DNA from: Salinibacter sp. 10B
GTDB taxonomy: Bacteria > Bacteroidota > Rhodothermia > Rhodothermales > Salinibacteraceae
DNA: 64,000 nucleotides
Reading direction: 5' to 3'
Assembly: GCF_002954405.1 (NCBI RefSeq)
Contig: NZ_MQWC01000004.1
Coordinates: forward strand, 1,787,909-1,851,908
A program made the translations under genes and the position numbers. Shown here piece after piece: positions 9,019 to 18,869 of the stretch (the stretch's first letter is position 1; each line of letters starts with the position of its first letter). The notes beneath the pieces are model-generated. The model did not search any database. It saw only the letters and a list, made by a program, of their open reading frames with translations, and was not told the DNA's origin.

Positions 9019-12000
9019 TCACCCCACCGCCTCGACGTACTCGGAAGGGGGCTGTCCGAAGTGCTTGCGAAAGCTGCGGCTGAAATAGGAGAGACTACTG
9101 AAGCCAACCGCATAGGCAACCTCGCTGATCGTCCCCTCGCGTTCACGCAGCAGCCGGGCGCCATGCTCCATTCGCACCTCTTGGATGAACTGCGACGGCG
9201 TGCAATCAATCTGATCCTTGAGTCGCCGATAAAGCGTCGACCGGCTCACCGCCACGCTGCTCGCTAGCTGGTCGACACTGAAATCAGGGTCGGCCAGGTG
9301 TTCCTCAATCGCCTCGCGTACCTCGCGCACAAAAGCAGACTCGTTCGCCGTGGCCGTGGGAATCACGAGTTGCGGCGGATCGTCGTCGGCTCCCCTTTCT
9401 CCATCCCCCTCCGCCGAACCCCCTCCGTCCCCCCGTTGGTGCTGCAACTCCTCGCGAATGCGACGGCGAAGACGTCGACGTACGCTAATCATACCCGCAA
9501 CACGAGCCCGGAGAACATCGGCATCGAACGGTTTCGCAATATAGTCGTCGGCCCCCGCCTCCAGTCCTTTCTGCTCGTGCGCGGATTCGGCCCGGGCTGT
9601 AAGAAGCACAACAGGGATGGACTCGGTGGTTGCCTCTTGTTTGAGCTCTTGCACCATCGCAAGGCCGTCCATTCCAGGCATCATTACGTCGGCCACGATG
9701 CAGTCGGGAAGTACGTCACGGGCCGTTTCCAGGCCATCGGCCCCATTGGCGGCCCCGACAACCGTGTACTCCGGCTCCAACACGGTGCGCACGTAGCGGC
9801 GCACGTCGGCATTGTCATCAACGACGAGGACAACCGGCGAATCATGGGTATCGGACTCCGAGCGGGAATTGGGGGAACCAGTCGCCTCGGGAAACGAGGC
9901 TCCTTCCGGCGGCGAGGCCTCTGCGGAAGACGAACCGCTGTCCTCTGTCGTTTTCTCCTCAGTAATGTGCTCGTCGGGGAGATGATCGGAGCCATGGGGA
10001 AAGCATACTGTGAAGGTGGCTCCCGCCCCCTCTTCGCTGTCGACCCGGATGGTGCCTCCGTGCAACTCTACAAGGTCGTTCACGAACGACAGTCCGATCC
10101 CGGCGCCCGCGCGTTCGCGAGATGCAACTGAAGATCCGGCCTGTTCAAACCGATCAAAGATGGTGTCCTTCTCCTGCTCAGGGATGCCGGGCCCCGTATC
10201 GGAGACGGCGACACTCGTTTCCGCATCGGCCCGACGCACCGTTATCGTGACCCGCCCTCCCTCGGGGGCAAATTTGATGGCATTGGTGAGTAAATTGCGA
10301 AGGATGTGCTCCAGGGCCTCTCGGTCCACGTACACCGGTGAATCCGTCTCGGCCGCCCCCTCCCTCTCCGCCTCAATCGTAAGTGTAAGCCCCTCCCGCT
10401 CGGCCAACGGTTTAACGGAACGCGCAATGCGAGCCGCCGCGCCCCCCACGTCGGTCGGACGCGCGTTGAGGTCGTAGCGGCCGGCCTCCATCCGGGACAG
10501 ATCCAGAAGCTGGTCAATGAGACGCTGGAGACGATCGGTATTGCGTTCAGCCACTGCCAGCGGCGCCGGGTCCGGTGCATCGGACTGTCCGGAGAGGCGA
10601 TCTCGCATCTGCTGTACGGGACCGCGAATGAGCGTGAATGGTGTGCGAAACTCGTGACTAACATTGGCAAAGAAGCGACTCTTCGCCGCATCCAACTCCT
10701 TCAAGCGCTCAGCCTGCTCGGCCAGCTGCTGTTTTTGAGACTCGATTTCTTCCGTACGCTCGGCGACCGTTTCTTTCAGCCGTCGCTGTCGCTGACGGAG
10801 GCGACGCGTACGCCACTGCACGGCCCCCACTACAAGCCCAAGGGCACACAGGCCGTAGAGGCCATACGCCCACCAGGTGCGGTACCACGGAGGGAGCACT
10901 GACACCGTGTATCGAGCCGTTTGGGTTGTGTCCCCGTAGGCCGTACGGGCACGAACCTCAAAGGTATACGTGCCTGCTGCGAGATTTGCAACGGTCTGCT
11001 CTGTCCGATGCGTCCAGGAAGACCAGTCGGCCGTGCGTCCGCGAAGTCGATACTGATATTTGACGGCCGCCGGACGCGAAAGGCTCGGCGTTCCATAACG
11101 AATCCGAAGACCGTTCTGCTCAGTGGGTAGGACCGGCCCGCTCGCCTGCCCTCGGAGGGACAGCGCCGAATCTGCCTCAAGGGTAGAGGCCTGCCGGATG
11201 CGCACGCGCGGCGGCATGGGCGAACGAGACGCCTCGGGCACGTACCGGATGAGTTCATCCTGCATCCCAAACCAAAGGGTCCGCCCCTGATCTTCTGTCC
11301 AAATCACATTCGCCATACGGGATTGGAGGCGATGCAGCCCCCCCGGCGTCCACTGCCACGTTGTGTCGCGCTGCGTCCAGCGGCCCGGCCCTCGGCTCGT
11401 AACCCCCCACGTTCGTCCCCGTGCGTCTTGCGTGAGGCGCGTGATGCCGTTGCGCTCGGCGGGCGGGACCTCCACCGACGCGATCGGGGCAAACTGGGGC
11501 GTCGGAGCAGAAGAGAATTTCATCAGACCGGTACTCGTGCCAAAGACGAGACGCTCGTTCCACCGCAGCGGATCGACCCGATCCGGCGGAAGACCATGCT
11601 CGGGACCAAAATGGTCCACGACGGTCGAATCGCCCTCAACGGGCATACGAATCCGGTATACCCCATCAAAGCTCGTCCCGACCCAGAGCGTGCCATTATC
11701 GGCTTCCGCAAGCGTGCGCGCCTCCGTATCAAGCTTCGGCACACGCATCCCAACCCGCCATCCCGTCTGGGTGCGCGTGATCGTCTGCACACCTCGACCG
11801 GTTGCCACATAGACTCGTGACGAGTCCCGTCGCGACCGGAGCAGACTGTATACATGATTTGCCTCCAAAAGCGGACGCATCGTCCCGTCCAGGCCCCGTA
11901 CGCTGAGCCCATTCACCGTCCCGACAAGCAACTCTTTGCCCATCGAGAGCAGGGTCCAGCTCTGTGTATTGACGGCCGTCCTGGAAAATGTCGCCGTCGA

Positions 12001-13185
12001 GTCGTCCGACGGCTCCAGGCGGAACGTGCCCTCGAGGGTGGCAGCGTACAGCGTATCTCGGTGTCGCGTAATGTCCTCGACCGCCCCGTGTAGACCCACG
12101 GAGGCTCCATACTCCGTAAATGGGGCCGCAAGGTCGTAGCGCAGGAGCCCTCCGTCCATGAGTGCCCACAGCCCTCCCTCCCGATCAGCGTATACGCCGG
12201 GTACCGGCTGATTTCGTGCCCGCAGCCGCCGCCGGAGGTCGCCATCGGGACCCAACAAGAGCAGCCCCTTATCGATGGTCCCGATCGCGATGCTCCCATC
12301 GGGGCGCGTCGTCACCTTGCTGATCCACGCCGAACGGAGAAGGTCATCAGCAGTGGTCTCCAGGGACCGGAAGGTCCCTCCCTCCCGCACGAACATTTGC
12401 TCCGGCGTCCCGACAAGCAGGCCGTACCGCTCATGCCCCGTAACGTACGACACGGTTTTGTCGGCGAAAAAGGCCCCACCCGGCGCACGGCGAAGAGAAT
12501 CTCCCTGTACAGTCATGAGGCCACGCCCGGGCACTCCGACGAAGAACGTATCGCGGGCGACCCCGCCCATATCGAACGCCACCGAGTCGGGCGCCCACGA
12601 CTGCATTGTATTCGTGTCCGACTGCCAGCGAAAAAGACGACGATACGACTGAAAGTACACGCCCGTGCTCGTCGTCTCAGTCCGCCACACGTCCGTGAAG
12701 GTCCGGTGCGATTCAGGGACGTGGTCCAGCAGCGAAACGTAGCGAACCTGCCCGACAGAATCGCGCCGAAGCCGTCCAAAATCCCGCTGGGCCCCTACGT
12801 ACACCCGTCCCTCTTCATCCGCCGCAATTGAACGCGCGATGCTCCGGTTCGCTGTGGGCACCGACTGCCAGGTATGGCCGTCGTAGACAAGTATCCCCCC
12901 GGTGTTGGCGACGTAAAAGACTCCGCTCGAATCCTGGGTCGCGTCCCAGTTTTGACGGTGGGCCCCGTAGGTGTCCGGATCAACGTACCGACGGAAAAGG
13001 TGTCCCGCCTCGGGGACAAAGTGGGCCCGGGACATTTCAGCCCGCGTTGTATCGGGACCCCCCTGACCCCAAGACGGGGTCGGTAAGAGAACGGGCAACA
13101 GAAACAGCCCGAGCACAACGACCAGTGCAGTCCTCCTGCTTTCCCCTCTCCTCGTTGGTCGACGACGTCTGGCCTCACGGACCAT
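9019..13185 (-). CDS. Hybrid two-component sensor kinase/response regulator with AraC output (HTCS)
   Basis: One-polypeptide two-component system, 1388 aa, like the regulators of polysaccharide use in Bacteroidota. Order: signal peptide (about 1-41), periplasmic two-component propeller repeats (about 45-655), Y_Y_Y domain (about 690-790), one membrane helix (AYGLYGLCALGLVVGAVQW), coiled coil, HisKA with phospho-acceptor His in SHEFRTP (about 845), HATPase (RNLLTNAIKFAPEGG, DTGPGIP), receiver with Asp in VADVMMPGMDG (about 1165) and GADDYIAKPFD, and a C-terminal AraC helix-turn-helix pair (about 1290-1388; FSSLSYFSRSFRKHFG). All catalytic residues look intact. The ATG at 13185 is preferred to a TTG at 13200. 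No SusC/SusD or glycan enzymes are next to it, so its target is unknown. Confidence 0.95.
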   Translation of the reverse strand: MVREARRRRPTRRGESRRTALVVVLGLFLLPVLLPTPSWGQGGPDTTRAEMSRAHFVPEAGHLFRRYVDPDTYGAHRQNWDATQDSSGVFYVANTGGILVYDGHTWQSVPTANRSIARSIAADEEGRVYVGAQRDFGRLRRDSVGQVRYVSLLDHVPESHRTFTDVWRTETTSTGVYFQSYRRLFRWQSDTNTMQSWAPDSVAFDMGGVARDTFFVGVPGRGLMTVQGDSLRRAPGGAFFADKTVSYVTGHERYGLLVGTPEQMFVREGGTFRSLETTADDLLRSAWISKVTTRPDGSIAIGTIDKGLLLLGPDGDLRRRLRARNQPVPGVYADREGGLWALMDGGLLRYDLAAPFTEYGASVGLHGAVEDITRHRDTLYAATLEGTFRLEPSDDSTATFSRTAVNTQSWTLLSMGKELLVGTVNGLSVRGLDGTMRPLLEANHVYSLLRSRRDSSRVYVATGRGVQTITRTQTGWRVGMRVPKLDTEARTLAEADNGTLWVGTSFDGVYRIRMPVEGDSTVVDHFGPEHGLPPDRVDPLRWNERLVFGTSTGLMKFSSAPTPQFAPIASVEVPPAERNGITRLTQDARGRTWGVTSRGPGRWTQRDTTWQWTPGGLHRLQSRMANVIWTEDQGRTLWFGMQDELIRYVPEASRSPMPPRVRIRQASTLEADSALSLRGQASGPVLPTEQNGLRIRYGTPSLSRPAAVKYQYRLRGRTADWSSWTHRTEQTVANLAAGTYTFEVRARTAYGDTTQTARYTVSVLPPWYRTWWAYGLYGLCALGLVVGAVQWRTRRLRQRQRRLKETVAERTEEIESQKQQLAEQAERLKELDAAKSRFFANVSHEFRTPFTLIRGPVQQMRDRLSGQSDAPDPAPLAVAERNTDRLQRLIDQLLDLSRMEAGRYDLNARPTDVGGAAARIARSVKPLAEREGLTLTIEAEREGAAETDSPVYVDREALEHILRNLLTNAIKFAPEGGRVTITVRRADAETSVAVSDTGPGIPEQEKDTIFDRFEQAGSSVASRERAGAGIGLSFVNDLVELHGGTIRVDSEEGAGATFTVCFPHGSDHLPDEHITEEKTTEDSGSSSAEASPPEGASFPEATGSPNSRSESDTHDSPVVLVVDDNADVRRYVRTVLEPEYTVVGAANGADGLETARDVLPDCIVADVMMPGMDGLAMVQELKQEATTESIPVVLLTARAESAHEQKGLEAGADDYIAKPFDADVLRARVAGMISVRRRLRRRIREELQHQRGDGGGSAEGDGERGADDDPPQLVIPTATANESAFVREVREAIEEHLADPDFSVDQLASSVAVSRSTLYRRLKDQIDCTPSQFIQEVRMEHGARLLREREGTISEVAYAVGFSSLSYFSRSFRKHFGQPPSEYVEAVG

Positions 13186-13639
13186 GACACTACACGACAA
13201 TGGAAAGAGCGACAGCCCTTATCCTACAAAACCATTGCCTTCTTCGCCACCTTCTCCCTCACTGTGTAAAACTGAGCCCCATTTTCGTAATTTCTCCATT
13301 ATAACTCAGTACACCTCTCCGACACTTCGCTGCGGACAGAGGAGAACTCCTAAGAGGGGCGCGTGGTGCTTCTCCAAACGAATCCAAACGCACGGGAACC
13401 CTCCCCCAGTAGAGGCAAAAGGCTGAGGAGCATGTAAAAAATTAAGCTTAAAACAGAAATAAAAAAAACATTCAGGAGGGCGTGCTCCCCATAGGTAGCC
13501 CACTCTCGTCCGACCATTTTTTGCAAGAGGGAACGGCGCCTTCGACGGCCAATTCGAGAATGACAGTCATTTTTGGACCATAGCCTTGGGTTTTCGGCTG
13601 CGGATCCAGAAACGCATCTTCTTTCTCGAATTGTGCCTC
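13186..13639. other. Divergent intergenic region with an A/T-rich island
   Basis: About 450 bp between the HTCS gene and priA, much richer in A/T than its surroundings. It contains a 10-bp palindrome TTAAGCTTAA (13442-13451) and 8-bp arms GGAGCATG (13427-13434) and CGTGCTCC (13481-13488) that pair with one G-U, enclosing the A/T-rich part. I see no gene. It likely carries promoters for both neighbours. Confidence 0.6.
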
Positions 13640-16120
13640 GTGCCATTGACCGTTAATGTCGTCCTGCCCATCCCACTCGACCGGGCCTACACGTACCACC
13701 TCCCCGATCCCATGACCGATGCGGCACAGGTGGGCTGCCGCGTACTCGTCCCTCTTCGCAACCGGCGCCTGACCGGCGTGATTGTGGAAGAGGGGCCGCC
13801 CGCCGACACGCTCGACTTCCAGGTTAAGGACGTTATTGACGTACTAGACGACGTGCCTGCCTGCACGTCGGAGTTGCTCGACCTTACAAAGTGGATTGCC
13901 GACTACTACGTTTGTAGCTGGGGCGAAGCGCTCAAAACCGCCCTTCCCGCCGGTACCACCGTCGAAAGCCAGCGCAAGATTCGTCGCACCAACGCTGATC
14001 CCGGCGACTGGACTGGGCACGACGTGGGACGTCTCGTCCTCCAAGATTTGCACGAGCACCCCACCACCACTCTCTCCGCTGTCCGCAAGCGGCTCGGTCC
14101 CGCCGTGCCGCTGAGTCTTATCCGCCGCATGGCCGCAGACGATGTGATCGAGGTCGAAACGACCCTCTCCGACGAAGCAGTCAGTGCCAAGACGGAGACC
14201 CACCTGCGATTCGCCCCGGCGTTTCAGCACCGCGAGGCCGCCGCCGATCTGATCGAGCAGCTACGCGGCCACAAACAGCAGGCCGTCATTCGTGCTCTCG
14301 CGGGCTTCCGAGAAGAAGGCGTGGCCGAACCGCGTCAGGCCGACGTGGTCGAGCGCGCCGATGCCTCCTACTCCACCATCCGCAGCCTCGTGGACAAGGG
14401 CATGATCGAAAAGGTCGATAAAGAGGTGATGCGCTCTCCCCTCGACGACCTCCCCGACCCGGAGCCGCCCCCCGACCACGATTTGATGGCGGACCAGCAG
14501 GACGCCCTCAACGCAATCACCGACGCCGTCGACGCTCATCGCTACGGGACGTTTTTGCTTCACGGCATCACCGGCAGCGGCAAAACGGAAGTCTACATCC
14601 GTGCCCTCATGGCCGTGCTGAAACAGGGTCGCAGCGGCATCATCCTCGTTCCCGAGATCGCCCTTACCCCGCAAACGGTGCAGCGCTTCCGTTCTCACTT
14701 TGGCGACCAGATCGCCGTCCTGCACTCGCAGATGAGTATGGGGGAGCGCTACGACGCATGGCGGCAGTTGCGCACCGGTCGGGCCCGGATCGCCATCGGC
14801 CCGCGCTCCGCCGTCCTGGCCCCACTCGACGACCTTGGCCTCATTGTCGTCGACGAAGAGCACGAAACCTCGTACAAGCAGTTCGACCCAGCGCCGCGCT
14901 ACCACGCCCGGGATGTGGCCGTGATGCGGGCCCACCTCAACGAGGCAGTCTGCGTTCTGGGCTCGGCCACTCCCAGCCTAGAGAGCACGATGAACGCGCG
15001 CTGGGGCAAGTACGAGCGCCTGCCCTTGCCAGAGCGGGTGCCCGACTCGTCGGGCCGCACCGCCACGCTGCCGGAGGTGCGGGTGCTCGACCTCACCGTG
15101 CAGCGCAAGAAACATCAACTTGACGGGGCCCTCGCCGACCCGCTGCGCAACGCGATCCGACAACGAGTGGAACGGAATGAGCAAACCATTCTCCTCCAAA
15201 ACCGCCGCGGCTTTGCTCCGGTGCTGGAGTGCGAAGACTGTGGATGGGCCCCGCACTGCGACGACTGCTCCGTAACCCTGACGCTGCACCGGGGCGGCGG
15301 ACGCGGACAACTCCGCTGTCACTACTGTGGCCATGCCGCGCAGGTCCCCCGCCAGTGCCCACAGTGTGGCGGCCATGACATCAGCCAGATCGGCGTGGGC
15401 ACGCAGCGGGTGGAGAACGAACTGGAATCGGTCGTGCCCGAAGCCACCGTCCTCCGCATGGATCGGGACACCACGAGCCAGAAGCATGGGCACCATCAGA
15501 TCCTGCGACGATTTCGCAACGGTGCCGACATCCTGCTCGGCACGCAGATGATTGCGAAGGGACTCGACTTCAGCCGCGTGACGCTCGTGGGGGTGGTGGA
15601 CGCGGACGTGGGCCTCCTCTTTCCCGACTTTCGGGCCGAGGAGCGCACGTTCCAGCTTCTTACCCAGGTGGCGGGGCGAGCGGGCCGAGCCGACCTTCAG
15701 GGCGAGGTGATCCTACAAACGCGCAATCCCGACCACTCTGCCATCCGGTACGCTACGTCACACGACTACGAGGGCTTTGCCGAAGAGGCCCTCGCCGAAC
15801 GCCGTCAGTTAGGCTATCCCCCGTTCGGGCACGTAGCGACGGTCGAATTTCGAGGGCCACAGGAGGATCGCGTGGAGCGTCTGGCAGTGAACTGGACCAC
15901 CACGCTTCGCACTCACGCCGGCCCGGTCGAGGTGATGGGACCGGAGCCCGCCTTTATCCAGCGCGTGCAGAAGCAACACCGCTACCGTACCCTGCTCAAG
16001 TCACGAAGCGGCGGGGCCCAGCCGCTCCAAACAGCTCTCCGCCGTTCCCGCAAAGCCGAGGGAACGCCCCCCAACGGCTACCACGTGGCCATCGACATGG
16101 ATGCACTGGGACTACTCTAA
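13640..16120 (+). CDS. priA: Primosomal replication protein N' (PriA helicase)
   Basis: Superfamily 2 DNA helicase that restarts stalled replication forks, 826 aa. The N-terminal 3'-DNA-binding domain begins TVNVVLPIPLDRAYTYHLP. Walker A is GITGSGKTE (about residue 315), the DEAH-type box is VVDEEHETSYKQ, and GSATPSLES is motif III. The eight-cysteine zinc insert reads CEDCGWAPHCDDC, then CHYCGHA and CPQCGG, all present. Late helicase motifs include GTQMIAKGLDF and QVAGRAGRA. The GTG at 13640 is the best start because it gives the family N terminus; the longer frame would need a TTG at 13586 and adds non-homologous residues. It stands alone. Confidence 0.96.
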   Translation: MPLTVNVVLPIPLDRAYTYHLPDPMTDAAQVGCRVLVPLRNRRLTGVIVEEGPPADTLDFQVKDVIDVLDDVPACTSELLDLTKWIADYYVCSWGEALKTALPAGTTVESQRKIRRTNADPGDWTGHDVGRLVLQDLHEHPTTTLSAVRKRLGPAVPLSLIRRMAADDVIEVETTLSDEAVSAKTETHLRFAPAFQHREAAADLIEQLRGHKQQAVIRALAGFREEGVAEPRQADVVERADASYSTIRSLVDKGMIEKVDKEVMRSPLDDLPDPEPPPDHDLMADQQDALNAITDAVDAHRYGTFLLHGITGSGKTEVYIRALMAVLKQGRSGIILVPEIALTPQTVQRFRSHFGDQIAVLHSQMSMGERYDAWRQLRTGRARIAIGPRSAVLAPLDDLGLIVVDEEHETSYKQFDPAPRYHARDVAVMRAHLNEAVCVLGSATPSLESTMNARWGKYERLPLPERVPDSSGRTATLPEVRVLDLTVQRKKHQLDGALADPLRNAIRQRVERNEQTILLQNRRGFAPVLECEDCGWAPHCDDCSVTLTLHRGGGRGQLRCHYCGHAAQVPRQCPQCGGHDISQIGVGTQRVENELESVVPEATVLRMDRDTTSQKHGHHQILRRFRNGADILLGTQMIAKGLDFSRVTLVGVVDADVGLLFPDFRAEERTFQLLTQVAGRAGRADLQGEVILQTRNPDHSAIRYATSHDYEGFAEEALAERRQLGYPPFGHVATVEFRGPQEDRVERLAVNWTTTLRTHAGPVEVMGPEPAFIQRVQKQHRYRTLLKSRSGGAQPLQTALRRSRKAEGTPPNGYHVAIDMDALGLL

Positions 16121-16474
16121 GACGAATAGTGTTCGTGGAAGACGTGGATGCAGAGAGTTGAAGGAAATTGAGACCTCGAAATAATACGGCTTACCGAAGA
16201 TCATTGTGCATCTGATACCTGCTGCCGAGAATGGGTATGCACTTTGCCGGAAGAGTTTCGGAACCAATGGGTCACGCAGCGCGCTTCGTGACGGACTTCC
16301 GTTTTGAATGGAGGAGAAGGGGGGCAAAAGCCCATCGATCCTCCGAAGACAGTATTACTTCGAAACGCTGAACCTTCGTTTTTAATAGCCCCACTCGTTC
16401 TAATTGGCGAACAATCCTGCGATTCCCTGTCAGTATAGCGCGAAGGCTTTTGTCTCATCCATCTACTCCGTCCT
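16121..16474. other. Intergenic region without recognisable gene
   Basis: About 350 bp between priA and crcB. Base composition is more even than in the genes. A 71-codon minus-strand frame exists but has no family likeness or good codon pattern. I looked for a fluoride riboswitch upstream of crcB and did not find its conserved core. Confidence 0.5.
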
Positions 16475-16855
16475 ATGCCCCCCGTCGTATTCGTTGCCCT
16501 CGGCGGTGCCTGTGGCGCACTCGCCCGCTACGGCGCCGGCCGCCTCGTCGCCTCGCTGGTCGAGCATCCGTTTCCCTGGGGTACCTGGACGGTCAACCTG
16601 CTCGGATGCCTGCTTATCGGCATGACGGTGCCGCTCTTCGGAGCGCTGAGTGGAGCCGAGCGCGCACGGTTCTTTCTCGTCGTTGGCTTTCTCGGGTCAT
16701 TCACGACCTTCTCCACGTTCAGCCTCGACACAATGGCCCTCTGGAGCAGCGGCCACGGCCTGCTGGGCCTCGCCAATGCTGTGGGAAGTCTCGCCTGTGG
16801 CCTCGTCCTAGTGGCCGTAGGACGTGCGTGTAGCGCCTGGCTCCTCGGTCTGTAG
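16475..16855 (+). CDS. crcB: Fluoride ion channel CrcB/Fluc
   Basis: Inner-membrane fluoride exporter channel, 126 aa, the normal length, acting as a dual-topology dimer. Four helices are visible. Family motifs are present: GGACGALARYGAG near the N terminus, WGTWTVNLLGC for helix 2, and GFLGSFTTFSTFS for the broken helix 3 with the pore phenylalanines. The ATG at 16475 gives the usual N terminus. It is a single gene, with the convergent terminator of the next gene 8 bp after its stop. Confidence 0.95.
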   Translation: MPPVVFVALGGACGALARYGAGRLVASLVEHPFPWGTWTVNLLGCLLIGMTVPLFGALSGAERARFFLVVGFLGSFTTFSTFSLDTMALWSSGHGLLGLANAVGSLACGLVLVAVGRACSAWLLGL

Positions 16856-16862
16856 CCGCCAC

Positions 16863-16908
16863 AAAAAAAAGCCGAAGCCCAACGGATTGAATCCGCTAGG
16901 CCTCGGCT
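16863..16908 (-). terminator. Rho-independent terminator for the 17.1-17.8 kb gene
   Basis: Ten-base arms AGCCGAAGCC (16870-16879) and GGCCTCGGCT (16899-16908) pair with one mismatch. On the minus strand the stem is followed directly by eight T residues, so it ends minus-strand transcription. It also sits 15 bp after the crcB stop on the opposite strand. Confidence 0.8.
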
Positions 16909-17086
16909 CTATTGCTCCGAATCTCAACAAGACTCGGTACGCAAACCGTCAACTCCGGTCTCGACTAGTAGCAGGCACGCTGGGGGGGGTCGGGTGCTGA
17001 ATTACACGCTGTGTTGCGTACGGCATTCAGCAGCCTGAGCACAATCCACAAGCCAGCGTTCTACCCGACCTGCCCCCCCCGTCCCA

Positions 17087-17809
17087 CTAGCGCGGAGCGG
17101 GAAATGTAGTCGACAGGCGGCCCCACCCGGGATGCGCCGTCTGCTGACCGTCTTCCGTCACGTAGGCCGGGTTCCACTTCGTCTGCGTGGCCGCCTTCAT
17201 GACGATGGCGTCGAGGATGGGGTGCGTGCCGTCAATAACCTCTACGGCGTCGACCTGCCCGCTCGCCGTCACGTGGAGTTGAATTTCCACATCCCCGCTG
17301 TTCTCCTCAGTGCGGAGACTGTCCGGGTACGGAAGGCCGGTGATGCCCTCTTGAATGGCCGGCTGCTCGTAATGCTCGTCGATGGCCTTGAAAGCCGCGG
17401 ACTTGTGCTTATCGAGCAGCTTCTGCTTAAGCTTGCCACCCTGAACGGCATCGCTGCCCAGCTCCACATTTTCGAGCTCCGGCACAGCATACGTCTCAAA
17501 GAGAGAGTCAACAATGGTGGGATTGCTTCGATAGAGCTCCACCAAGCTCCGCTTAACGGCTTTTTGAAACTGTTCCTGGGTAATCGAGCCCCCACTCAAA
17601 GCAAACTCTTCGTCGAGAATGCCCATTTTCGACAGGCTCTGCATGTTTTGAAAGACCTGAGACGTATCAACGCCTTGCTTCCACATGCGGGCCTGGTTGC
17701 CCTCCCAGCCCGAGGGCGGCGCGGCAGGATTTCCACCGCCGCCCCCACATCCAGCAAGGGCAAGAAAAAGGCCGATGAGTGTGGGGACAATCCAGCGTGG
17801 TGCAACCAT
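17087..17809 (-). CDS. Lipoprotein with TonB C-terminal-like domain
   Basis: 240 aa exported lipoprotein. The signal peptide ends in a lipobox LALAGC (Cys about residue 21) followed by a glycine run. The middle (about 40-150) is polar and helical, with EQFQKAVKRSLVELYR. The last ~80 residues resemble the TonB C-terminal fold: GDVEIQLHVTASGQVDAVEV and then a conserved-type DAIVMKAATQTKWNPAY segment before the C terminus. Unlike TonB it has no membrane anchor helix plus proline-rich span, so it is more like the TonB_C-domain lipoproteins of Bacteroidota with unknown partners. A terminator follows about 180 bp downstream. Confidence 0.8.
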   Translation of the reverse strand: MVAPRWIVPTLIGLFLALAGCGGGGGNPAAPPSGWEGNQARMWKQGVDTSQVFQNMQSLSKMGILDEEFALSGGSITQEQFQKAVKRSLVELYRSNPTIVDSLFETYAVPELENVELGSDAVQGGKLKQKLLDKHKSAAFKAIDEHYEQPAIQEGITGLPYPDSLRTEENSGDVEIQLHVTASGQVDAVEVIDGTHPILDAIVMKAATQTKWNPAYVTEDGQQTAHPGWGRLSTTFPAPR

Positions 17810-17904
17810 GAGCGTATAGAATCAGTGGTAGTAGATCGAATGACAACGCCGAGCGGCCAACCATCGTCGGGCCGGTCGCAATGGGTCGTCAGCAACGGTT
17901 GTAA

Positions 17905-18738
17905 CTACTCAATCAGTACGGGCGTGCCGACCTCCACAATGGTCCAGAGCGTATTCATGACCTGATTCTCCACAGCAACGCAGCCCTGCGTCCAGTTGGT
18001 CTCCCCCCCGGTTCCTTCGCCGTGAATTTCGATCCAGCCTCCGAGTTTGGTATTCATCGGTGGCATCTGTGCCCGTTCTTGGGCCTGCACAATGGCCTCA
18101 TACTCGCTTTGGGAGATGAGCCCCTGCTTCAGCCCCCGCTCGGCGTCGGCGGTAGTAGGATAGTTGAGAACGAGCGCCTTGTAAAATTCGCTCTGTGGTT
18201 TTTTGGCGACGACGTAGAACGGCCCCTCCGGTGTACGCCAGTGATCTCGTCGGTCGGGGGACCCCCGTCGAATCTTGTCGGCGTACGTGTTGTACCCGAT
18301 GTCCATCTTGTAGGTCTCAACGAGGCGCGGCCCGCGATACACGTGCAGCTGTCCTTCTGCCTTTGAAATTCGGATCCAGACGTTGGACAATGCCGGAGCG
18401 GGCACGTAGCCGGTGCGCCCGCCGTCGGTTCGCACGCGGCACCAGTTCTGTTCGCACCCAAGACGACGAAGGGGCGTGCGAATGGGCAACTGCATGACGG
18501 GCGCCGTGGAATCGGAGCGGTTGTACAGGGTGGCCCCGCTTCCCACGACGTGCGCAAGGGAGGCGATGTCTGTCTCTTCTGCCCCCACCAGGGCAGCATT
18601 TTGAAATGGCGACGTCGCGCGCGCCTCCTCTGGAGCCGTCGCCACCGATCGCTGCGCAGAAGCGGGACGCCCGACTCCCATCATCGCTAGGCCAAGGAGA
18701 AAAACGCCGGTTGTGCGAATCCAAAAAGCAGGGGCCAT
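17905..18738 (-). CDS. L,D-transpeptidase (YkuD) with SH3-like domain
   Basis: Exported peptidoglycan cross-linking or modifying enzyme, 277 aa. The N-terminal signal segment (WIRTTGVFLLGLAMMGVG, ending PASAQ) is followed by a bacterial SH3-like region (about 80-125; TLYNRSDSTAPVMQLPIRTP, CRVRTDGGRTGYVP). The YkuD domain fills the rest. Its active site is complete: IEIHGEGTG, then QGCVAVEN with the catalytic cysteine and the upstream histidine. An insertion rich in glutamine and glutamate lies before the active site. The ATG at 18738 is preferred to a TTG 15 codons upstream. About 95 bp separate it from the next gene. Confidence 0.92.
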   Translation of the reverse strand: MAPAFWIRTTGVFLLGLAMMGVGRPASAQRSVATAPEEARATSPFQNAALVGAEETDIASLAHVVGSGATLYNRSDSTAPVMQLPIRTPLRRLGCEQNWCRVRTDGGRTGYVPAPALSNVWIRISKAEGQLHVYRGPRLVETYKMDIGYNTYADKIRRGSPDRRDHWRTPEGPFYVVAKKPQSEFYKALVLNYPTTADAERGLKQGLISQSEYEAIVQAQERAQMPPMNTKLGGWIEIHGEGTGGETNWTQGCVAVENQVMNTLWTIVEVGTPVLIE

Positions 18739-18869
18739 GACGAAGAGTGCTGCGTGCAATACGGTAACAGTATTTGTTGCCAAAGCTCAATTTCTAGCGT
18801 ATGGGAATGCCCTCCCACAAGCAAGATAGGGACTTCTCGCTGCAAAAGGAAGTTTGAACGCCGCTGCCG

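Noticed and set aside
16380-16474. Fluoride riboswitch before crcB
   Set aside because: The conserved GGCGATGG-like core and pseudoknot partners are not visible in the 95 bases before the start.
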